Positions 24,146-32,378 are shown, counted from the first letter of the stretch. The stretch: 35,924 nucleotides of DNA from an uncultured Clostridia bacterium (GCA_934792465.1 CAKVOK010000037.1:1-35924); one strand, 5' to 3'. The notes: generated by a model from the letters alone, not told the origin. Numbers and translations: made by a program.

Positions 24146-25204
24146 ATGGAGAAAATCAAAATCGGCATTATCGGAGTCGGAAGTATTGCCGAAACACATA
24201 TCGGTGCATACCTCAAAAATCCGAATGTTGAGCTTTATGCTTTCTGTGATATAAACAAAAAGCGTCTTGACGAGATGTCGGAAAAATACGGCGTTACACG
24301 TACATTCACAAAATACGAGGATATGCTGGCTCTCGATGAGATAGATGCAGTAAGCGTATGCACTTGGAACAGTGCCCATGCCCCATGTACGATTGCCGCT
24401 CTAAATGCAGGCAAGAATGTGCTTTGCGAAAAGCCTATGGCAACGTCTGTGGAGGATGCGGTGAAGATGAAAGAAGCTGCCGAAAAAAACGGCAAGCTGC
24501 TCATGATAGGTTTCGTAAGAAGATATGGAAATGACTGCAAAATTGTGCAGGATTTCATCGAAAACGGATTTTTCGGCGAACTGTATCATGCAAAAGCTAC
24601 ATATTTAAGAAGAAACGGAAACCCGTGCGGCTGGTTCGGGGACAAGTCACGTTCCGGCGGCGGTCCGCTCATAGATTTGGGTGTTCATGTTATAGATTTG
24701 GTAAGATATCTGTACGGCAATCCGAAACCCGTTTCGGTATACGGCGTAACGCACAGAAAGCTTGGCAACAGAAACGAACTGAAAGATAAAAAGGGGTATG
24801 TTTCGACTTCTGCAACAGACCATGACATCTGCGATGTTGAGGACCTTGCATTCGCAACGATAAGATTTGACAACGGCGCAACGCTTTCCGTTGAAGCAAG
24901 CTTCAGCCTTAATATAAAAAATGACCAAGGCACAATAGAGCTGTTCGGAACAAAGGCAGGCGCAAAGCTCAATCCGGAACTTGAATTGTATTCCGTTACA
25001 AACGGATATATGACGGATATAAACTTGAAAGCGCCTACGGCACTCTCGTTCGATGGGCTTTTCGAGGGAGAAATAAATCATTATGTAGACTGCATGATAA
25101 ACGGCACGAAATGTATCGCTCCGGCACAGGACGGCGTAGACATGATGAAGATACTCTGCGGAATATATGAATCCGCAAATACGGGACATGAGGTGATGTT
25201 ATGA
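24146..25204 (+). CDS. Gfo/Idh/MocA-family oxidoreductase
   Basis: NAD(P)-dependent sugar or cyclitol dehydrogenase, 352 residues. The N-terminal Rossmann turn is GIIGVGSIAETHIG (about 7-20), CEKPMA (about 93-98) carries the catalytic-type Lys, GGGPLIDLGVHVIDLVRYLY (about 170-190) contains the DxxxH pair, and the C-terminal domain is the alpha/beta sheet typical of the family. AAAAGGATG lies upstream of the ATG. The next gene, a TIM-barrel isomerase, overlaps by 4 bp. The pairing resembles inositol- or glycoside-type catabolic modules (oxidation then epimerisation or dehydration), but the substrate cannot be named. Confidence 0.92.
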   Translation: MEKIKIGIIGVGSIAETHIGAYLKNPNVELYAFCDINKKRLDEMSEKYGVTRTFTKYEDMLALDEIDAVSVCTWNSAHAPCTIAALNAGKNVLCEKPMATSVEDAVKMKEAAEKNGKLLMIGFVRRYGNDCKIVQDFIENGFFGELYHAKATYLRRNGNPCGWFGDKSRSGGGPLIDLGVHVIDLVRYLYGNPKPVSVYGVTHRKLGNRNELKDKKGYVSTSATDHDICDVEDLAFATIRFDNGATLSVEASFSLNIKNDQGTIELFGTKAGAKLNPELELYSVTNGYMTDINLKAPTALSFDGLFEGEINHYVDCMINGTKCIAPAQDGVDMMKILCGIYESANTGHEVML

Positions 25205-26049
25205 AAATATCGGTAAGCTCATACAGCTTTTCGCAGATGATGCAGAACGAGGGTCTTACTCAAAAGGGATGTATCGAAAAAGCGAAAGAACTGGGATTTG
25301 ACGCAATAGATTTTGCGGAGATAAACACACCGGAGGGCATGGATGTAAAGGATTATGTGCTTGAACTCGCCGAAGAAGCGAAAAGAGTCGGCATTGAAAT
25401 ACAGAGCTTCGCACTCGGTGCGGATTTCATAAACAACGATACGGAAGAAGAAATCAAGCGTATCTGCTCGCTTATAGACGTTATCGCACTTACGGATGCC
25501 AAGGTTATCCGCCACGACGCAACGCAGGGCAACAAGAATATTTCGTTCGACCGTGCGCTTCCGATACTTGCGGACGCTTGCCGGCGTATTGCCGAGTATG
25601 CACAGACAAAGGAAATTAAAACCACAGTGGAAAATCACGGATTTTTCAGCCAGGACAGTGATAGGGTAGAACGGCTTTACAATGCCGTAAACCACCCGAA
25701 TTTCGGATTGCTTGTGGATATAGGAAATTTCACCTGTGCAGACGAGAAGCCGGAGATTGCGGTCGGCAGAGTCGCTCCTTATGCGGCATATGTGCATGTT
25801 AAGGATTTTCATATAAAATCCGCAGAGGGCACAGACCCCGGCGAGGGATTTTTCACATCGAGAAACGGAACGTATCTCAGAGGTGCGATAATCGGACACG
25901 GAAACGTGCCGGTGCGCCAGTGCCTGAGAACATTGAAAAAAGCAGGTTACGAGGGCAATTGTGCGGTTGAGTTTGAGGGAATAGAGCATCCCGTGACAGG
26001 GCTCAGAATAGGTCTTGCAAATCTTAAACGCTATCTTGAAGAAGCTTAA
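25201..26049 (+). CDS. Sugar phosphate isomerase/epimerase (xylose-isomerase-like TIM barrel)
   Basis: 282 residues of the AP-endonuclease-2/xylose-isomerase-like fold. Metal-binding positions characteristic of the family are visible: Glu in TTVENHGFF (about 141-149), Asp and His in LLVDIGNFTC and AYVHVKDFHIK (about 170-205), and the C-terminal Glu in NCAVEFEGIE. Starts by ATGA overlap with the oxidoreductase, so it is translationally coupled. It likely works on the oxidised product of its partner. Ended by the perfect terminator at 26048-26095. Confidence 0.9.
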   Translation: MKISVSSYSFSQMMQNEGLTQKGCIEKAKELGFDAIDFAEINTPEGMDVKDYVLELAEEAKRVGIEIQSFALGADFINNDTEEEIKRICSLIDVIALTDAKVIRHDATQGNKNISFDRALPILADACRRIAEYAQTKEIKTTVENHGFFSQDSDRVERLYNAVNHPNFGLLVDIGNFTCADEKPEIAVGRVAPYAAYVHVKDFHIKSAEGTDPGEGFFTSRNGTYLRGAIIGHGNVPVRQCLRTLKKAGYEGNCAVEFEGIEHPVTGLRIGLANLKRYLEEA

Positions 26050-26095
26050 AAAACGAACACCGAAACTCTTAATGGGGTTTCGGTGTTCGTTTTTT
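26048..26095. terminator. Bidirectional terminator between converging genes
   Basis: A perfect 19-bp stem: AAAAAACGAACACCGAAAC (26048-26066) with its complement at 26077-26095 and a 10-base loop. A- and T-runs on the two sides let it serve the isomerase gene on the plus strand and the Cys-rich gene on the minus strand; it overlaps the stop codons of both. Confidence 0.93.
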
Positions 26096-26576
26096 AGAAT
26101 AGCTTATATTCATCGCAGAGCCTGGAAAGCTCATATATAAATTCCGCTGTTTCGGGATTCAGCATAAGTATTTTGCAGATAAACTCAACTTTTCTGAAAA
26201 ACGTCTTGTTTATAAGGCTCAAATCTTCCGAAAATGCAATGGGACACATGGATTTCCCTCGAGGGTCGAGGATTATTTTGAAATCCCCATCCGGCGATAT
26301 ATACGGCAGGAGCGGAAAAATCCTGCACGCCAGCGGACGGCGGCTTCTGTCGCACTTGCCGCTGCAAAACATTATTGGGACGTTTTTCTCCAAGACCTTG
26401 AAATTGCTTTCCGCTGTTTCAAAGTCCTCTGAAAGAACTTTTTCGTGCGGAAAGAGGTACATACCGCCCTCGCCCTTGCAGCACGCAGCGCCGCAGAGCA
26501 TTCCGCAGTCCTTTTCAAAGGGCGTCGAATCGCCGATTATATTGTTTATTTTTTCGTAAAAAACTTGCGGTTTCAT
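26094..26576 (-). CDS. Cys-rich YkgJ-like protein of unknown function
   Basis: 160 residues with two cysteine clusters: CGMLCGAACCKGEGG (about 24-38) and CSGKCDRSRRPLACRIFPLL (about 71-90), plus an isolated Cys in GKSMCPIAF (about 109). This pattern is like the YkgJ family of putative zinc/iron-cluster proteins. Cytoplasmic, no signal peptide. Its ATG overlaps the stop of the permease gene by one base (TGATG), so it is the last gene of the nucleoside importer operon. The functional link with the transporter is unexplained. Confidence 0.7.
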   Translation of the reverse strand: MKPQVFYEKINNIIGDSTPFEKDCGMLCGAACCKGEGGMYLFPHEKVLSEDFETAESNFKVLEKNVPIMFCSGKCDRSRRPLACRIFPLLPYISPDGDFKIILDPRGKSMCPIAFSEDLSLINKTFFRKVEFICKILMLNPETAEFIYELSRLCDEYKLF

Positions 26577-27526
26577 CAGCGTTCCTCTCTGAAATAATTC
26601 ACACCGCAGCCTTTCGGCTGAGAAAATTCTTTTGATTTTCTCATAGACGTTGCGATAAGCACTATCGCCGTTATAACGAACGGCAGCATATCATAGATTG
26701 CGATAGGCAGAATACTTGCCGGCAGATATAGCCTTAATACTTTAAGTCCGCCGAAAAGAATCGAACCGAATATTGCGGCAATGGGATTCCAGTTTACGAA
26801 TATTACGAGCGCAACGGAAATCCAGCCTTGTCCGCTTACGCAGCCGTTGTCCCATATTCCGCCGCTGTTTACGAGCGATATGTATACTCCGCCGAGTCCG
26901 CATATTCCGCCGCCTATCAGAATATGAATATATTTCATCAAATCCACGTTTATTCCGGCAGCGTCCGCAGCGGCAGGGTTTTCGCCGACGCTTTTCACTT
27001 TAAGACCCATATAAGTTTTGTTCAGATACAGTCCTACAACAACTGCGATGATTATTCCGACATAGACCATGATGCTGTGAGAAAACAGCAGCTTGCCGAT
27101 ATACGGGATATTTCCGAGAACCGGCAGCGGCTTTTCGCTTACTATGGCTTTTATTTTCTCGGGAAGCTGCGGCGCAACCTTGTTGTTTGCCGTTATCATC
27201 AGCGTACCGAAGAATTTCGCAAATCCGCTGCCGAATATCGTCAGTGCCAGACCGGTTACTGTCTGATTTGCTTTGAGCGTTACCGTAAGAAATGCGTATA
27301 CCAGTGCGCCGAGAGCACCGATTAGGAATGCTCCGACAAGCGCAAGGAAAAGACTTTCCGTCTTGAATGCCAGGAAAAATCCCATGTATGCGCCCATGAA
27401 AACCATGCCCTCAACGCCGAGGTTCAGGTTTCCGACCTTTTCTGTCAGGCTTTCGCCCGTTGTGCCGAACAAAAGGGGAAGTCCGGCCTTTATCGCTGCA
27501 AAAAGAAAATTTATTACCGTGTTCAT
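26576..27526 (-). CDS. BMP-type nucleoside ABC transporter permease (second)
   Basis: 316-residue membrane protein of the RbsC-like permease family, about eight to nine hydrophobic helices. The N-terminal motif LLFGTTGESLTEKVGNLNLG then VEGMVFMGAY (about 18-47) and the GENPAAADAAGINV EAA-like loop (about 181-194) match the YufQ/NupQ permeases that pair with BMP lipoproteins. Starts 4 bp inside the first permease gene (ATGA overlap) and is coupled to it. Imports nucleosides (purine type is likely given xpt upstream). Confidence 0.92.
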   Translation of the reverse strand: MNTVINFLFAAIKAGLPLLFGTTGESLTEKVGNLNLGVEGMVFMGAYMGFFLAFKTESLFLALVGAFLIGALGALVYAFLTVTLKANQTVTGLALTIFGSGFAKFFGTLMITANNKVAPQLPEKIKAIVSEKPLPVLGNIPYIGKLLFSHSIMVYVGIIIAVVVGLYLNKTYMGLKVKSVGENPAAADAAGINVDLMKYIHILIGGGICGLGGVYISLVNSGGIWDNGCVSGQGWISVALVIFVNWNPIAAIFGSILFGGLKVLRLYLPASILPIAIYDMLPFVITAIVLIATSMRKSKEFSQPKGCGVNYFREER

Positions 27527-28599
27527 TTTCCGCCATCCTTTCTTACGGCTATTTTGTAATCTCCGAAGAAATCGAATGCAAGTATTACAAAAAGAATAAT
27601 ACCCTCAAGTACGTTGGCAACCTCTGTCGAAATCCCCATCGTACTCTGCATAACGCTGCTGCCCTTTTCAAGTATGGCAAGCAGCATTGATATTACGATA
27701 CATACGAACGGATTCAGCCTTGCAAGCCATGCCACTATGATGGCGGTGAAGCCTACGCCGCCGGCTACGCTTTCGCCGAGTGTGAATGCAACTCCGGACA
27801 CCTGTATTACGCCCGAAAGTCCGCATATCGCACCGCTTAAAAACATTGTTCGTATTATGATTTTATTAACGTTCATTCCGGCATATCTTGCCGTGTTTTT
27901 GCTGTCACCGATAACGCTTATTTCATATCCCTGTTTCGTATAATTAAGGTAGATAAATACTATAACGCACAGCAGAAGCGCAATAATCCAGCCGATATGT
28001 ATTCCGCCGACTTCCGCAAGTCTGGCGTTTTCGCCGAACGTGGCTATTTTCTGAAATCCCGTGGATTTCGGGTCTTTCCACGGCCCTTGCGTCAAAAATA
28101 CGATTATATAAAGCGCAATGTAGTTGAGCATGAGTGTGAAAAGCGTTTCGTTCGTATCGTATTTGCATTTGAAGTATGCCGGGATTGCGCCGAGGATTCC
28201 CCCGCCGAGCGCACCCGCAACGAACATTATCAGCATAAGCGGCAAATGCGGCATATTAGCGTGAAAAAGTGCGAAATACGAAGCGAAGATACCGCCCATT
28301 ATAATCTGACCCTCTGCACCGATGTTCCAGAATTTCATTTTAAATGCCAGGCTTACTCCGAGAGCCGTTATCAGCAGGGGAACGGCGATTTTTACGGTTG
28401 CCGTTGCCGCCATTTTGCTGCGGAATGCGCCGGAAATTATAGCCGAATAAACTTCTATCGGGTTTTTGCCGATAAGTGCGACGAATATTCCGCCGAGAAT
28501 TATAGCCGAGATAAACGCAAGCACGGAAAGCACTGCACGCTTTGTGTTTGAAATACTTCTGCGTTTTACAACGTGAAATTTCGGAAGTTTTTTATTCAT
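27523..28599 (-). CDS. BMP-type nucleoside ABC transporter permease (first)
   Basis: 358 residues, longer N-terminus than its partner, typical of the YufP/NupP member of the heterodimer. It shows FKMKFWNIGAEGQIIMGGIF (about 85-104) and the cytoplasmic loop VIGDSKNTARYAGMNVNKII (about 235-254), which contacts the ATPase. About nine transmembrane helices. Its start overlaps the ATPase gene end by 8 bp, with AAGGAGG inside that gene. Confidence 0.92.
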   Translation of the reverse strand: MNKKLPKFHVVKRRSISNTKRAVLSVLAFISAIILGGIFVALIGKNPIEVYSAIISGAFRSKMAATATVKIAVPLLITALGVSLAFKMKFWNIGAEGQIIMGGIFASYFALFHANMPHLPLMLIMFVAGALGGGILGAIPAYFKCKYDTNETLFTLMLNYIALYIIVFLTQGPWKDPKSTGFQKIATFGENARLAEVGGIHIGWIIALLLCVIVFIYLNYTKQGYEISVIGDSKNTARYAGMNVNKIIIRTMFLSGAICGLSGVIQVSGVAFTLGESVAGGVGFTAIIVAWLARLNPFVCIVISMLLAILEKGSSVMQSTMGISTEVANVLEGIILFVILAFDFFGDYKIAVRKDGGK

Positions 28600-30112
28600 C
28601 TTCGGGTCCCTCCTTTTTCTCCGCCGCCGTCATCATAAGACCGATTTTTTCTTTTGTGGCTTCGCCGGCTTTTAATATGCCGGTTATTTCGCCGTGGCAA
28701 AGCACCATGATTCTGTCGCAAAGTTCAAGCATAACGTCGAGGTCTTCGCCTATGAACAGCACGGCTGTTCCTTTTTGCTTCTGTTCGTTCAGCAAATCGT
28801 ATATAAGATATGAAGAATTTATATCCAGACCGCGCACGGGATAAGCCGTAATAAGTACGTTGGGTTGAGAACCGATTTCACGGCCGAGAAGCACTTTTTG
28901 CACGTTTCCGCCGGAAAGCGTTTTTACCGGTGTGTATATATCCGGCGTATATATTTTAAGCTCCGATACAAGCTCGTTTGCACGTTTTTTTGCGTCCTTT
29001 TTGTTCAGAAACGGACTTTTGCCTTTTGAATAATCCTTCAGAAGCATATTGTCCATTATTCCCATAGAGCCGGCAAGACCCATTCCGAGCCTGTCCTCCG
29101 GGATAAAGCTCATGCTTATTCCGAGGTCGATTATTTCCTGCGGAGATTTGCCGACTATATTCACTTTTTTGTGGAGAATTGCGCCCTCGGAAACGGGGGT
29201 GAGTCCGGCGATTGCTTCGCATAGCTGTTTCTGACCGCTGCCGGCAACTCCGGCAACACCGAGAATTTCTCCGGCATGGAGATTGAATGTAACATCGTGA
29301 AGCGCTGTTACGCCCTCATTGTCTTTAACCGTCAGACGGTATATTTCGAGCAGCTTTCCGCTGTAATTGCGTTTCGGACGGTCGATTGAAAATTCCAGGC
29401 TTTTGCCGACCATGAGTTCCGCCAGACCTTTTACGTCTTTTTCGCTTGTTTTTGCGGAAGCTACGCATTCGCCCTTTCGCAGTACCGTCACTCTGTCGCT
29501 TATCTCTTTTACTTCCGCAAGCTTGTGTGTGATTATTACTATGGCACAGCCGGCTTGCTTCATGTTGCGCAGAATGTCGAAAAGCTTTTTTGTTTCCTGC
29601 GGAGTCAGTACGGCGGTAGGCTCGTCCAGGATAAGGATATTCGCACCTCTGTAGAGTACCTTTAAGATTTCAACCGTCTGCTTTTCCGATACGGACATAT
29701 CGTATATTTTTTTGTCGGGGTTGATGTCAAGCTTATATTTTTCGCTCAAGCGCCGAACCTCGTCTTTTCTTTCTTTTTTCAGGAAAAAACTTTGTTTCGA
29801 ACCGAGGATTATATTGTCTGCGGCGGTGTAGTTTTCGACCAGCTTGAAGTGCTGATGTATCATGCCTATGCCGAGTTTTAATGCGTCCTCCGGGCTGTTT
29901 ATCGCAACATTTTTGCCGTTGACGAAAATTTCTCCGCTGTCCGGCTTGTAGATGCCGGCGAGGATATTCATGAGTGTTGTTTTTCCGGACCCGTTTTCGC
30001 CGAGAAGAGCCAGTATTTCGCCGCCGTGAACGTCAAAATTGATGTTTTTGTTTGCAAATGTCTGCCCAAAAGTTTTAGTTATGTTTTTGAGTTTTATCGA
30101 AACATTATCCAA
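28592..30112 (-). CDS. BMP-type nucleoside ABC transporter ATP-binding protein
   Basis: 506-residue tandem ATPase of the sugar/nucleoside importer class (RbsA/YufO-like). Domain 1: Walker A GENGSGKTTL (about 38-47), signature region SVSEKQTVEILK (about 140-151), Walker B ILILDEPTAVLTP (about 158-170). Domain 2: degenerate Walker A GVAGSGQKQ (about 285), intact LSGGN signature (about 397), and a weak Walker B (NVLITAYPVRGLD) lacking the usual acidic pair, as is common in this family's second half. The start is a TTG at 30112 with AGGGGG upstream. The gene follows the BMP lipoprotein after a 211-bp gap filled with hairpins. Confidence 0.94.
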   Translation of the reverse strand: MDNVSIKLKNITKTFGQTFANKNINFDVHGGEILALLGENGSGKTTLMNILAGIYKPDSGEIFVNGKNVAINSPEDALKLGIGMIHQHFKLVENYTAADNIILGSKQSFFLKKERKDEVRRLSEKYKLDINPDKKIYDMSVSEKQTVEILKVLYRGANILILDEPTAVLTPQETKKLFDILRNMKQAGCAIVIITHKLAEVKEISDRVTVLRKGECVASAKTSEKDVKGLAELMVGKSLEFSIDRPKRNYSGKLLEIYRLTVKDNEGVTALHDVTFNLHAGEILGVAGVAGSGQKQLCEAIAGLTPVSEGAILHKKVNIVGKSPQEIIDLGISMSFIPEDRLGMGLAGSMGIMDNMLLKDYSKGKSPFLNKKDAKKRANELVSELKIYTPDIYTPVKTLSGGNVQKVLLGREIGSQPNVLITAYPVRGLDINSSYLIYDLLNEQKQKGTAVLFIGEDLDVMLELCDRIMVLCHGEITGILKAGEATKEKIGLMMTAAEKKEGPEDE

Positions 30113-30148
30113 TTGTTTTTCCCCCTATCATATGAATTGATTTATTCA

Positions 30149-30193
30149 ATATGTTATGCGCAGCAAGTATATTCCTGCTGCGCATAACATATT
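30149..30193. repeat. Perfect 18-bp palindromic hairpin between bmp and ATPase genes
   Basis: AATATGTTATGCGCAGCA (30149-30166) is exactly complementary to 30176-30193 around a 9-base loop. No T-run on either strand, so it is more likely an mRNA-stabilising or processing hairpin than a terminator. Confidence 0.8.
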
Positions 30194-30194
30194 G

Positions 30195-30313
30195 GTGAGG
30201 CTGTAGCAAAATGCACAGACCGCATAAAGCAAAAGAAATTTGTCCGTTCTGCACTGTTTTTCTAAAGCCTCACACGGAGTTGCGGAAAAATAAAAATATT
30301 TTACCGCAACTCC
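30195..30313. repeat. Hairpin repeat cassette, copy C, with its companion hairpin
   Basis: Arms GTGAGGCTGTAGCAAAA (30195-30211) and 30257-30273 pair with two mismatches and enclose the shared CAGACCGCATAAAGCA motif. The companion hairpin follows at once: GGAGTTGCGG (30276-30285) with CCGCAACTCC (30304-30313), the same stem sequence as the terminator next to copy A. On the minus strand these lie just 3' of the bmp gene. Together with 30149-30193 they fill the whole 30113-30323 gap. Confidence 0.75.
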
Positions 30314-30323
30314 TGTGAAAGGT

Positions 30324-31508
30324 TTATTTTACTTCTACGTTGTTGAAGTACCAGTTGATTTTTCCTGTTATTGTTGCATCATCGAGAACTTCGTCAGCTT
30401 TGCATACAACGTTTCCGGCATTGTCTGTTATGTCGGCAGATGTGAGAACGGCTTCGTTGCCGTTGAATGTCATCAGCTTGCCTTCAAATACTTTGAATGT
30501 GCCGTCTTTTATCATAGCACGTGCAGCGTCGATTTTCTCTTTTGTGCCCTCAGCACAGTTGTCGGAAAGCGGAGAAATGTCAACAAGACCGTCGTCCATG
30601 CCGCCGAAATAGTTTTCGTTTGTCCATTTGCCGTCCATAGCTTCTTTAACAGCTTTTGTGTAGTATACGCCCCAGTGCCAGATTGGTGCTGTAAGATGAG
30701 CTTTCGGAGCGTCTTTTGTCATGTCCGAGTTGTATCCGCAGCCCCATACGCCTCTTGCCTGTGCTGCAAGCTGCGGCTGTGCCGTATCGCAGTGCTGCGC
30801 TATTACGTCGCACTGCATGTCGAGCAGAGCCTCTGCCATCTGTTTTTCGAGTTCAACACTGAACCATGTATTTGTAACTTTAACATAAACTTTTGCTGTC
30901 GGATTTACGGAAGCAACACCCATAGCAAAAGCGTCTATTCCGCCGGTAACTTCGGCGTTGTCGCTGCCCATAGCCGCAACATAACCGATTTTGCCTGTCT
31001 GTGTCTTAAGACCTGCGGCAATGCCGGAAAGAAAACGTGCCTGGTAGATACGTCCGAAATAGTTGTTGAAGTTTTTGTCGTTGGATTTGTAGCCTGTGCC
31101 GTGAGAGAAAATTACATCGGGATATTTTGCCGCAAGCTCTTCAACCGTGTCCATATAGTTGAAGCTTGTTGCAAAGATGATTTTACAGCCTTCTTCGATA
31201 CATTCTTCAATCGCTGTTCTTGTAGCCTGTGCATCTGTGTCGGGAATGTTGTTTTTGCGTACAATCTGATCGTCGCTGAGTTTCAGCTCTTTCTGCATTT
31301 CCTGAATGCCTACGTCATGCGTGTAGCTGTAGCCGGAACCGTCCGCAGGGTCGCCGATGTGGATAACGCCCACTTTGAAATCCGAATTTGCCGTTTTTGT
31401 ATCGGCTTTGCCTGTGTCGGCGTCGTTCTTTTTACCGCAGCCGGCAAAAGTGAATGCGCACATTGCCAGTGTCAGGACAAGTGCAGTGATTTTTGTAATT
31501 TTTCTCAT
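30324..31508 (-). CDS. BMP-family nucleoside-binding lipoprotein
   Basis: Substrate-binding component of the importer, 394 residues. A lipoprotein signal ends at Cys24 (ALVLTLAMCAFTFAGC), so the mature protein is lipid-anchored outside the cell. The BMP (PnrA/MED-like) fold is indicated by VGVIHIGDPADGSGYSYTHD (about 47-66), IIFATSFNYMD (about 110-120), IGYVAAMGSDNAEV, and QHCDTAQPQLAA. These proteins bind purine nucleosides; the nearby xpt supports that. AAGGAGG precedes the ATG. The miniature element copy 2 separates it from xpt upstream, and the hairpins downstream could make it more abundant than the membrane parts. Confidence 0.94.
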   Translation of the reverse strand: MRKITKITALVLTLAMCAFTFAGCGKKNDADTGKADTKTANSDFKVGVIHIGDPADGSGYSYTHDVGIQEMQKELKLSDDQIVRKNNIPDTDAQATRTAIEECIEEGCKIIFATSFNYMDTVEELAAKYPDVIFSHGTGYKSNDKNFNNYFGRIYQARFLSGIAAGLKTQTGKIGYVAAMGSDNAEVTGGIDAFAMGVASVNPTAKVYVKVTNTWFSVELEKQMAEALLDMQCDVIAQHCDTAQPQLAAQARGVWGCGYNSDMTKDAPKAHLTAPIWHWGVYYTKAVKEAMDGKWTNENYFGGMDDGLVDISPLSDNCAEGTKEKIDAARAMIKDGTFKVFEGKLMTFNGNEAVLTSADITDNAGNVVCKADEVLDDATITGKINWYFNNVEVK

Positions 31509-31526
31509 CTGAAAAATCCTCCTTAT

Positions 31527-31539
31527 AATTTTTATCTTT
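31527..31539. repeat. Direct repeat (left) flanking miniature element copy 2
   Basis: AATTTTTATCTTT, identical to 31718-31730 on the far side of the element. 13 bp. Confidence 0.7.
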
Positions 31540-31717
31540 TAGTTAACTGTAAAATGTTATAATGTATGGTTTTAAGCAGATTTTTAGGATTTGCAATAAG
31601 ATTTTCTCTGCAAATACACCCCTATAAAGTCTGCCCTGTGTAAGGGCAGGGGACCGCATTAGCGGTGGAAGGGTTGTAAGCTTATGCACATACTCCGTTT
31701 TATTCTACAATTAGCTA
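31540..31717. mobile_element. Miniature inverted-repeat element, copy 2 (178 bp)
   Basis: Begins TAGTTAACTGTAAAAT and, read inward from the right on the minus strand, TAGCTAATTGTAGAAT: 13 of 16 identical. Both ends start with TAG as copy 1 does. It carries one REP-like module (GCCCTGTGTAAGGGC at about 31634, then CCGCATTAGCGG, then GGAAGGGTTGTAAG and TATGCACATACT) that matches the first module of copy 1 in inverse orientation. Flanked by the 13-bp direct repeats at 31527-31539 and 31718-31730. No coding potential. Confidence 0.78.
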
Positions 31718-31730
31718 AATTTTTATCTTT
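31718..31730. repeat. Direct repeat (right) flanking miniature element copy 2
   Basis: AATTTTTATCTTT, the partner of 31527-31539. Confidence 0.7.
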
Positions 31731-31746
31731 AAAGCATACCGCTTTA

Positions 31747-32319
31747 TCAGCTTCTGAATATGGCTTGTCCGTTTTCTACCGAATCTATTATGGCAAGCGA
31801 TTTTAAGTTGATACCCATGTCGCGTATCTCTTTTCCGCCGGGTTGAAATCCTTTTTCAATGGCGATTCCTATGCCCGCAACCTCTGCACCTGCCTGATTT
31901 GCGATGTCCAAGAGTCCCATTATAGCCTTGCCGTTCGCCAGAAAATCGTCTATAATCAGAATGCGGTCGTTTTCGTCCAGATATTCTTTTGCCACACGTA
32001 TTTTATATACTTTATCTTTCGTAAACGAATATACCTCACTGCAATATGTATCGGAACTTAGGTTTTTCGCTTCGGTTTTTTTCGCAAAAACAACCGGCAC
32101 GTCAAACTCCTTTGCCGCCATACAGGCAATGGCAATTCCAGACACCTCCACAGTGAGGATCTTCGTTATTTTTTCACCGTCAAAAAGCCTTTTAAACTCT
32201 TTTCCCATTTCTTCAAGAAGGCGAATATCTATCTGATGATTTAAAAACATATCTACCTTTACAATGTCAGTACCTATAAAAACTCCGTTTTCACGTATCT
32301 TTTGTTTTAATAAATCCAT
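31747..32319 (-). CDS. xpt: Xanthine phosphoribosyltransferase
   Basis: Converts xanthine and PRPP to XMP in purine salvage. 190 residues, the standard Xpt length. The type I PRTase PRPP-binding motif is RILIIDDFLANGKA (about 121-134), and the substrate-binding region LTVEVSGIAIACMAAKEF (about 55-72) is typical. The C-terminal IDSVENGQAIFRS resembles Bacillus Xpt. AGAGGTG precedes the ATG. No purine riboswitch is seen in the 127-bp leader region, though Bacillus xpt has one. It is upstream of and co-oriented with the BMP importer, from which it is separated by an inserted miniature element. Confidence 0.94.
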   Translation of the reverse strand: MDLLKQKIRENGVFIGTDIVKVDMFLNHQIDIRLLEEMGKEFKRLFDGEKITKILTVEVSGIAIACMAAKEFDVPVVFAKKTEAKNLSSDTYCSEVYSFTKDKVYKIRVAKEYLDENDRILIIDDFLANGKAIMGLLDIANQAGAEVAGIGIAIEKGFQPGGKEIRDMGINLKSLAIIDSVENGQAIFRS

Positions 32320-32349
32320 GTTGCACCTCTTAAAAAATAGTATATAATT

Positions 32350-32378
32350 ATTCTATCAAATAATTGTAAAAAATACAA
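32350..32378 (-). promoter_or_regulatory. Promoter of xpt
   Basis: On the minus strand TTGTAT (plus 32373-32378) and TAGAAT (plus 32350-32355) with a 17-bp spacer, about 30 bp before the xpt start. Confidence 0.6.

Noticed and set aside
30315..31562. 415-codon open frame on the plus strand opposite the BMP lipoprotein gene
   Set aside because: It is an antisense shadow: very Cys/Phe/Val-rich, no ribosome site or domain, while the minus strand has a full BMP protein with lipobox.
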